Part shown: positions 58,282 through 64,000 of the stretch, one piece after another
Position numbering within the stretch: position 1 is the first letter of the stretch
How the letters are laid out: each line of letters starts with the position of its first letter
Assembly (NCBI GenBank): GCA_910574455.1
Contig: CAJSYZ010000005.1
Location: forward strand, 2,046,001 to 2,110,000
Direction: 5' to 3'
DNA from: Trichaptum fuscoviolaceum
Lineage: Eukaryota; Basidiomycota; Agaricomycetes; Hymenochaetales; Trichaptaceae
Length of the DNA stretch: 64,000 nt
Notes under the pieces: model-generated
Seen by the model: the letters and a program-made list of their open reading frames with translations, nothing else
Database searches by the model: none
What the model was told of the DNA's origin: nothing
Program-made: the position numbers and the translations under genes

Positions 58282-58872
58282 ATGCAACGATTTTTTTTCT
58301 CGTCAAGGCCATCACTGTGCTTTAGCCGGTCTGTTCGAGCTATGTCATCTGCAGCAGCGGCCGACATTGGTCCCGTTGAGGCAGCTATCCGACAAAAGGT
58401 GATCTTCCCAGGTTTCTAACTCCATCATTCTATACTAACATCAGAAATTTCTGCTCTTATGATAGCTGACAACCCTACTTGAACCCTCTGAACTGATAGT
58501 CACGAACGACTCTTGGCAACATCGGCATCATATGGCAATGCGCGAACAGGGCGGGGGCAATGGCGAAACTCGTAGGTTGACTTATCTTCACCTCCTGGAT
58601 GTCTTGGACTCGGCAAATGCGACGCTCACCTAACCTTTAAAGACTTTTCAGTCAAGATCGTCTCGAACGCCTTTAAGCAGAAGGTACAATTCTGCCTCTT
58701 CTAGGTTTAATAGCATGGGCTCACCACGTGCACAACCACCGCGCAGTCTCTGATGCAGCGGCACAGAATGATATATGGAGCTCTGTCAGAAGAGTTGCAA
58801 GCAGGCTTGCATGCATTGTCCTTAGTGACAAAGACACCTGAGGAGATCGCGGTCACAGCAACAACAACATGA
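58282..58872 (+). CDS. BOL1: BolA-family protein, probably mitochondrial
   Basis: BolA proteins work with monothiol glutaredoxins in iron-sulfur cluster insertion and iron sensing. Four exons. The first ATG (58282) gives MQRFFFSSRPSLCFSRSVRA, rich in Arg, Ser and Phe and free of acids, a mitochondrial-type presequence, followed in frame by a second ATG (58342), MSSAAAADIGPVEAAIRQK. The domain then reads LTTLLEPSELIVTNDSWQHR, HHMAMREQGGGNGETHFSV, KIVSNAFKQK, SLMQRHRMIYGALSEELQ, GLHALSLVTKTPEE. The invariant His residues of the BolA fold (in QHRHHMAM and QRHRMIY) are present. Stop TGA at 58870-58872. The glycine-rich loop between the His-containing strand and HFSV is the usual variable site. 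The first ATG may give the mitochondrial form and the second a cytosolic form. Confidence 0.9.
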
Positions 58873-59980
58873 TCAGCTTTAGTAAGCCTTTTGAGCATAG
58901 CATTCCGATGATAGGACCATTGCTGACGTTCTGGGATTGATCAGTGCGGGTGTTCTCGCGCCCACATCGATTGCGTCCAAGGTTTTTGATCGGACGTATA
59001 ACGTTCTAAATTCCGCACGGCATAGTTGCTCAGTAAACACACGAAATGACGCTTTTCTAGTTCACAGCTATTCGGCATAAGGTCGGATTGCCCAAATACG
59101 TGTGCCCGAGTGCCGGTGGCGCAGTGCGGCTGTACGATAATTCGAAGTATATATCTGTTTCTCCAGGGCCCATATGGAGGATGCACAAGAGCGCGATTGT
59201 TCTGCGGAACGATCTGAATTTTGTGCATTTATTCGTTTTCGAATGAGTGCGCCATACGCAATGCTGTGCCGCCTGGCTATAGTACAGAGATATGTCGCCT
59301 CCTGCCCTGCTCTGTCCAGCAAATACACAGTTTTTCTGATGCGAGCAGCATACCCTCACCATCGAGATTCAACTCTTCAAGTTACTGGTAAGCGATCAAT
59401 TACCTTTTTTATCAAGAAGTTTGGCGTTTTTCCGATTTTCTGAGAAGCATTGCGTGACGGATCCATGGCCATGCACAAGGACGCTCTAGATCAGCTTGAG
59501 AGAGCGGATCACAACAAATGGGTATGCAAACGGTGTCGTGTCTGCACACATCCGCACATCCGGCTTGTGAACGCGGATCAAAATCCAACATCAATCTACT
59601 GCCAGTAAATAGCGTGTTCTCTAGGAATAACTACCAATCCAAGCTCCCGGTTCATCATTGAATAGGACGGCAAATATGTTGCCTTCGAAAGGTTCCATGA
59701 AGTCAATCAATCATCTGTCGGTAGTCCTTACTTCTCAAGGAACAGATTATTTCTTTTTCTTCTTGGCTTCGTAGGCAGTCCGTAGCGGTGCTGAGAGGCT
59801 CGTATGGCGATCATTGTGATTGGGATAGTGCAGTATGTCATCCTTGGACTCTTTGCCGCGTTCACCTGCTTACAAAGCTCTTCTACCCTGCGCATCATGA
59901 TGGATGCAATGCTTTGGCGACCTCGATATCAATGTCTCTGCGTCCCTACGGAAACAAAACCTCAAATTTGCAGTCTCATT

Positions 59981-60013
59981 CGTATGGGGGAAAGCAATCT
60001 TTTCCCCCATACG
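59981..60013. repeat. perfect hairpin: 13-bp arms, 7-nt loop
   Basis: CGTATGGGGGAAA at 59981-59993 and TTTCCCCCATACG at 60001-60013 are exact reverse complements, separated by GCAATCT. Confidence 0.9.
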
Positions 60014-60523
60014 GGAAATCCGGTCTGCGCTTAACCCCATGGATTATTCAGTGGCGGTTCCAAAACTACTCTGCATAATGATTCTTGACTATCGTATGCT
60101 AGTGCGACACTGGGCTTATTCCGGGCATTGTGCTCACATTGCTCACCACCTTGTGCTATCTTTACGCCTACTTGCTGGTCAACTTGAATAATGTCCTACC
60201 ATCAAGTGTGCCTACCGTTAATAAAGTGGTTGATGGGACCCGCAGTGGTTTATATTGCCAAACCCCACGGTACCTCTCGGAATGCATATTCGGAGGGAAT
60301 CCGAGACGTGATCTGCTATTCCAAGCTCTTTTGGTAAATGCTACAAGTAGTGGCGGCCGCGCTAAACGATGCGCTGCTCTTGATTGCCGAATCTACAACT
60401 TTAAAGCTTTGCCGCATCTCATGGAGCTGTCCACTCTCTGATCAATCTAGTCCCTACTTCCACGAATAACCCGTCAAAATCGCCCATTACTCATTCAAAT
60501 TCTATCGCACGCAGCAGTTCTGA

Positions 60524-60532
60524 TATATAAAG
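60524..60532 (+). promoter_or_regulatory. TATA box upstream of C2H2 gene
   Basis: TATATAAAG, about 300 bp before the ATG at 60827, with a probable 5'UTR intron (GTAAGG at about 60772 to TTAG at 60820) accounting for part of the distance. Confidence 0.55.
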
Positions 60533-60826
60533 GTCTCCCGCTGCAAGCGTCGCAAATCAATTGCCCGAGTGGAAACGTTCATCAGCGTACCGCTTCGCTG
60601 GCCACTGGAAACCGCTGGCAGATGCTTCCTGGTCGCTCGCTAGACTTATTCAGAGCAAATTGCCAACAACTACAAACTGCCCGCAGCCGTGTAAATCAGA
60701 CCAAGTAGAATCTTTGATCTTCGGGTCCTGTGTCCCGAGCATCCGTACCGCTCAAGCTCAGAAGCTATATGTAAGGTGCTCCGTTTCATGGAGAAAGAGA
60801 CTAATCACCTTCCATCTTAGTTGGCT

Positions 60827-62456
60827 ATGTCTTACTCCAACTCATCCCCTGAATCGCAGGCAAAGAAGCAGTTTAGTCTGCCTCCTATCCGTGACATATT
60901 AGGAGGTGAGCTTACTTTTTAACAATTCAGTTTACACCATTCTGACGAATGTTTAGAGGAGCTCACATCCTCACCAAGTCCACGGATGCGCCCATTGGAT
61001 GAAACCTTCTCGCTGGGACGCTTGCGGTCAGCTTTGAGCGATGGGCCAAGCCCCGGAGCCGGCGGCTCACGAGCTCGACTACCGTCAGATAGTCCTGAGC
61101 TCGGCTATTCAAGCAAGGTATGCTTAATAGAACACTGCATCTCTTAAGTTTCAACGGCTGACATTCTTTCTTAATCTCATTTTAGAGACAAGTAAGAACC
61201 GATAGTTCTGTTCCTTACACTACACAGGCGTCCCCAGCACGTAAACCGTCATCTATGCCCTCAAATTACGTCCCTCCTTACCCACCTCAGTATCCACCAC
61301 ATCGGCAGCCGCCAGACAGTAGCGCCCCGATGAGGAGATCGTCTTCTGCAATGCCGCTATCACAGTCACTATCTCGTCATACAATGGAATCACGGCGTCC
61401 AAAAGCGAACTCTCAATCTGGGTACGATCCCGTGCAAAGTGTCCGGAATCCACAAGGGGGTCTGAAGCGCTCGTATGAAGGTGGTGCCCCGACCCTTGTC
61501 TCAACTGTAGACTGGGAGGCACACAAGCGTCGTGGCTCCTCCGACTCTGCTCTGTCATCGCATTCCGATTCCAGCGGATCGTCGATTTCTGCACATTCCA
61601 TGCAAATGCCGAATGCCTTGCAATTCCAGCCCTTGCCCCATGGACACCTTCGACCGACCTCTCAACATGCTTCTCACGCGCAATACGGACCGTACAACCC
61701 CGCCCCGCCCCCTCAAGCGGATTACCACTCCCCGTTCGGAGTTCTGGTCGCTGACATGGACATGTCTGGTGTCCCACCAGCTGATCCACAGAGGTTAGCA
61801 ATTTTAAGGACTTTAAGGAACGCGTCTTCCCATGATGGTTACCCTCGCGGTTATGATGACCACAGGAATCCTCTTCCGACTGCCAGATACGAGTGTCCTT
61901 ACTGTGCAAAGAGGTTTACGAGGCCAAGTAGTTTGAAGGTCTGCAAAAAAAAGCTCTTCCCCCTCTTTTTTATTTGAGGTCTGACTTCACCGACACAAAA
62001 TCCAGATTCATATCAATAGCCACACAGGAGACAAACGTAATATTGCTAGTTCCTCCGTTTGAATCATAAAAAAACTAACTTATCTTCACAGCCTTTGTAT
62101 GTACGTTCCCTAGCTGTGGACGTCGATTCAGCGTGCAGAGTAACATGAGGAGACATGCGCGCGTGCATGACCAGAATCCCCGCAAGACGGACGAAAGCTC
62201 AGCGGATGAGCTGGCCGATGATGATAGCTCCAGACCATCGCCTTCTACTAGCCCTGCAGTCCGCCCGAAATTGCCTCCCATTGACGTTGATGTGAACCTG
62301 TCGGACACAGATGATTCGTCGCATTCTAGGACCGCATATCCAAAAACGCCCCAAGCATCTCGAGTGGGGACGTCTGCGAGGGGTCAATCAGCCATAGCAT
62401 CGTCATCATCTGGAAAACTCGGCAGCTCATACCAACAGCGTAGCAAAGACATCTAA
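60827..62456 (+). CDS. C2H2 zinc-finger transcription factor
   Basis: Starts MSYSNSSPESQAKKQFSLPP; the KQFSLPPIRDIL motif recurs in basidiomycete two-finger factors. Small exons to about 61190 are followed by a long Ser/Pro/His-rich exon (61191-61938) with potential phosphosites. The fingers are coded by three exons: YECPYCAKRFTRPSSLK, then IHINSHTGDK, then PFVCTFPSCGRRFSVQSNMR ending RRHARVH. Splice sites inside finger 1 and its linker are canonical (AAG|GTCTGC, CCAG|ATTCAT, AAAC|GTAATA, ACAG|CCTTTG). The tail is acidic/Ser-rich with DDSSRPSPSTSPAVRPKLPP and ends QRSKDI, TAA at 62454-62456. Probably a nuclear DNA-binding regulator; target unknown. The upstream exon before the 60820 acceptor is taken as 5'UTR, but coding in it cannot be excluded. 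Confidence 0.85.
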
Positions 62457-62951
62457 TTCGTACCTTCTAAGTTCGTCTGCTTCGTTTTTTTTTCGCAGGA
62501 CTAAATTATTTTCTTTACCGCGACTTTGTCCCTGGTGCACTGGCTCGTGGATAAATTATTACTGGAGTCTTCTTGTTTAAATATGTTGTGTACGGACGAG
62601 CACTTTATTATTTAAGTCTTTTATGTTACTTGCGAAACACGATACTAGTATGGCATCATTTTGCAGCTTATAAATGTTTAAATTTAGAGAAAATGGACAA
62701 AAAAAGTGAAATGTTTATGTATATTACAATAGCTTACAGATGTAGAAAAGGATTACTTTCATTTGTGACGGCTACATGGGTATTTCTGTTGGTCCATAAC
62801 ACAGAACAAATACAGCCATTACAAGTGTGTCGTGAGCGGATTGGCAATTCAGTATTGATCGCGGGTATGTACTTGGGAAGGGCATCAAGATCGTCGCAAA
62901 GCAAAGAGGAGACATCACGGGGGACATAAAACACAAGCGTAACCTATGATG
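62457..62951. other. AT-rich convergent intergenic region
   Basis: 495 bp between the ends of two convergent genes, AT-rich around 62570-62720. No gene seen. Confidence 0.5.
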
Positions 62952-64000
62952 TTACATGGACATTGCGCGCGCACGTCCAACGTCGTAGGAGCCTCGGACA
63001 GTTCGTCGGCCTCTCGCATCATCGTCATCAGGGGGATGAACGTCATCGAACGCCCTATCGGCTCTTGCGTAGGTGATCGCACGTGGACTCTTATGCGTGA
63101 AGCCAGCAAACGCCAGCGCTTTCCTCATGTTCAAGATCTCGGCTCCATAGACTTTATCCTTTAGTAGAGGATCCTTCGTCGCATCGGCGGGTGCCCCATT
63201 GGCCGGAGCCAAGGGCTTATAAAGAGGGGATGTCAACACTGCTATATGAAAGCGGTCAATAATGACGAACCTCGTTCGGAATATCCGAGTCGAAGTGACG
63301 TGTATCCTCTGGGCTCTTGAGTTCTGGTTTAAAAGGGGCAGGGTATCGGTGTATGCCTGCCCAATCAATCCCTCGGAACCAAGGATGTGCCTTCATCACG
63401 TTGATGAGAAGTAGCTTACACTCAGTATTTTTTCCCATACCTTTATGAATTCCGCTCCGTCTATGCTACGACCAGAGGTTCCATCAGGAAGCAGGAATCC
63501 GCTACGTCGTGCTTGTATAATCATAGAATTCGGTCTAGAAACTGAAGAAGAGGCTTGGGATCCGAGTCTATCTTCCGGCTCACAGAGAAGTTGTTGCATT
63601 AGATTTATCCCTTCATGGGAGACCTTCGGCCTCGAAGGAAACTTTAACGACTGTTTCCAATTCAGGATCTTTTGTCGAGTGACATGTCTCTGGATAATAA
63701 CAATTAGCTAACAAAGCACTCTGTAATATGATTATCGCACCGAATTGCTAACGAAAGGAGGATACCTGGAGCGTCATATGCATGTAAATCTATCGCTGAG
63801 CGCATCGATCGAGGCCACAAACACGCACCCGTAGAGGCATTCGAACATTATGACACCCAGACTCCACCAGTCGCAAGAGAAGGTATAACCATGACCGCGA
63901 ATGACTTCAGGGGACACTACAGAAAGAATATTCAATATCCATGTCTGTCGGCGGGTATCAGTGGACATACTGTACGAATTGGTGCCACAGCTGGGATAAG
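62952..64000 (-). CDS. NDR/LATS-family AGC protein kinase, C-terminal part (Cbk1/Orb6/Cot1-like), 5' partial
   Basis: AGC kinases of this group control polar growth and cell separation. Seen on the minus strand: SPEVIRGHGYTFSCDWWSLG then VIMFECLYG (about 63920-63815), the activation-segment end and subdomain IX, joined across an intron to YPPFVSNSRHVTRQKI and LNWKQSLKFPSRPKVSHEG (63700-63600), then LMQQLLCEPEDRLGS, SIDGAEFIK, AHPWFRGIDWAGIHRYPAPF and KPELKSPEDTRHFDSDIPN. The last two lead into an AGC C-tail. The final exon ends GRARAMSM with the stop at 62952-62954. The insertion SSVSRPNSMIIQARRSGFLL between EDRLGS and SIDGAEF is long. The catalytic loop and Gly loop lie beyond position 64000, so activity cannot be judged. 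Confidence 0.87.

Larger units (their letters stand above)
58873..60826. other. 2-kb region without supported gene; contains perfect hairpin
   Basis: Scattered hydrophobic frames (for example around 59800-59880 and 60120-60190, with LTTLCYLYAYLLVNLNNVLP) may be remains of a membrane-protein gene, but no continuous model could be built. A 13-bp perfect stem lies at 59981-60013. The right end holds the leader and TATA box of the next gene, and perhaps a 5'UTR intron at about 60772-60820. Confidence 0.45.

Noticed and set aside
1..64000. CRISPR array, prophage or integrated virus
   Set aside because: No regularly spaced direct repeats and no phage or viral structural or polymerase genes were seen; everything recognised is fungal nuclear.

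Overview
The window looks like nuclear DNA of a filamentous basidiomycete, probably an agaricomycete. Genes are closely packed and cut by many introns of about 45-70 nt with GT(A/G)xGT donors, CTAAC/CTGAC-like branch points and YAG acceptors. The recognisable families are fungal: a SPT23/MGA2 factor, a cell-integrity MAPKK, an NDR/Cbk1-type kinase, an FG nucleoporin, a C2H2 factor pair, a CREG-like protein and an aryl-alcohol-dehydrogenase-type aldo-keto reductase. There are no operons and no bacterial or viral genes.

Layout. 1-7331 (+): a ZNFX1/Hrr1-type RNA helicase with NFX1 zinc fingers and a C-terminal RZ-like finger, 5' end probably outside the window. 7761-8568: an AT-rich, non-autonomous DNA transposon with perfect 24-bp terminal inverted repeats flanked by TA. 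9830-10758 (-): a possible multi-pass membrane protein, divergent from 10967-15061 (+), an SPT23/MGA2-like membrane-anchored transcription factor. 15358-16925 (-): a Rec114-like meiotic protein, divergent from 17143-19182 (+), a Gyp1/TBC1D22 Rab GAP. 19441-21478 (-): Nup50/Nup2-like nucleoporin. 21731-25052 (-): a large conserved protein ending in a HicA-like domain. 25963-26606 (+): small membrane protein. 27578-28771 (+): Ap4A phosphorylase. 30096-31752 (+): unknown protein, convergent with 31970-33616 (-), a nucleoside hydrolase. 33910-34007 (-): intron-containing tRNA-Leu(UAG). 34008-36838: long stretch without a supported gene. 36839-38719 (+): Mkk1/Pek1-type MAPKK. 39278-39997 (+): unknown single-exon gene. 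41275-41946 (+): Naa50. 42714-43510 (-): C2H2 factor. 46353/46401-49645 (+): ATP-dependent DNA ligase. 49880-50700 (-): decayed aldo-keto reductase copy next to the intact one at 51396-52904 (-). 53380-54491 (+): secreted CREG-like protein. 54612-56395 (-): unknown. 56919-57746 (-): Clr2-like Cys-rich protein. 58282-58872 (+): BolA. 60827-62456 (+): second C2H2 factor. 62952-64000 (-): C-terminal part of an NDR-family kinase, continuing past the right edge.

Most genes are unrelated housekeeping or regulatory loci, so no single pathway unites the window. The points most worth a second look are the TIR element, the HicA-like domain fused to a large fungal protein, two genes (DNA ligase and BolA) whose first in-frame ATG adds a mitochondrial-type presequence before a second ATG, a probable GC-AG intron in the ligase, and the aldo-keto reductase pseudogene beside its intact paralogue. 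All gene models are hand-spliced from the sequence; exon edges are inferences unless stated otherwise.
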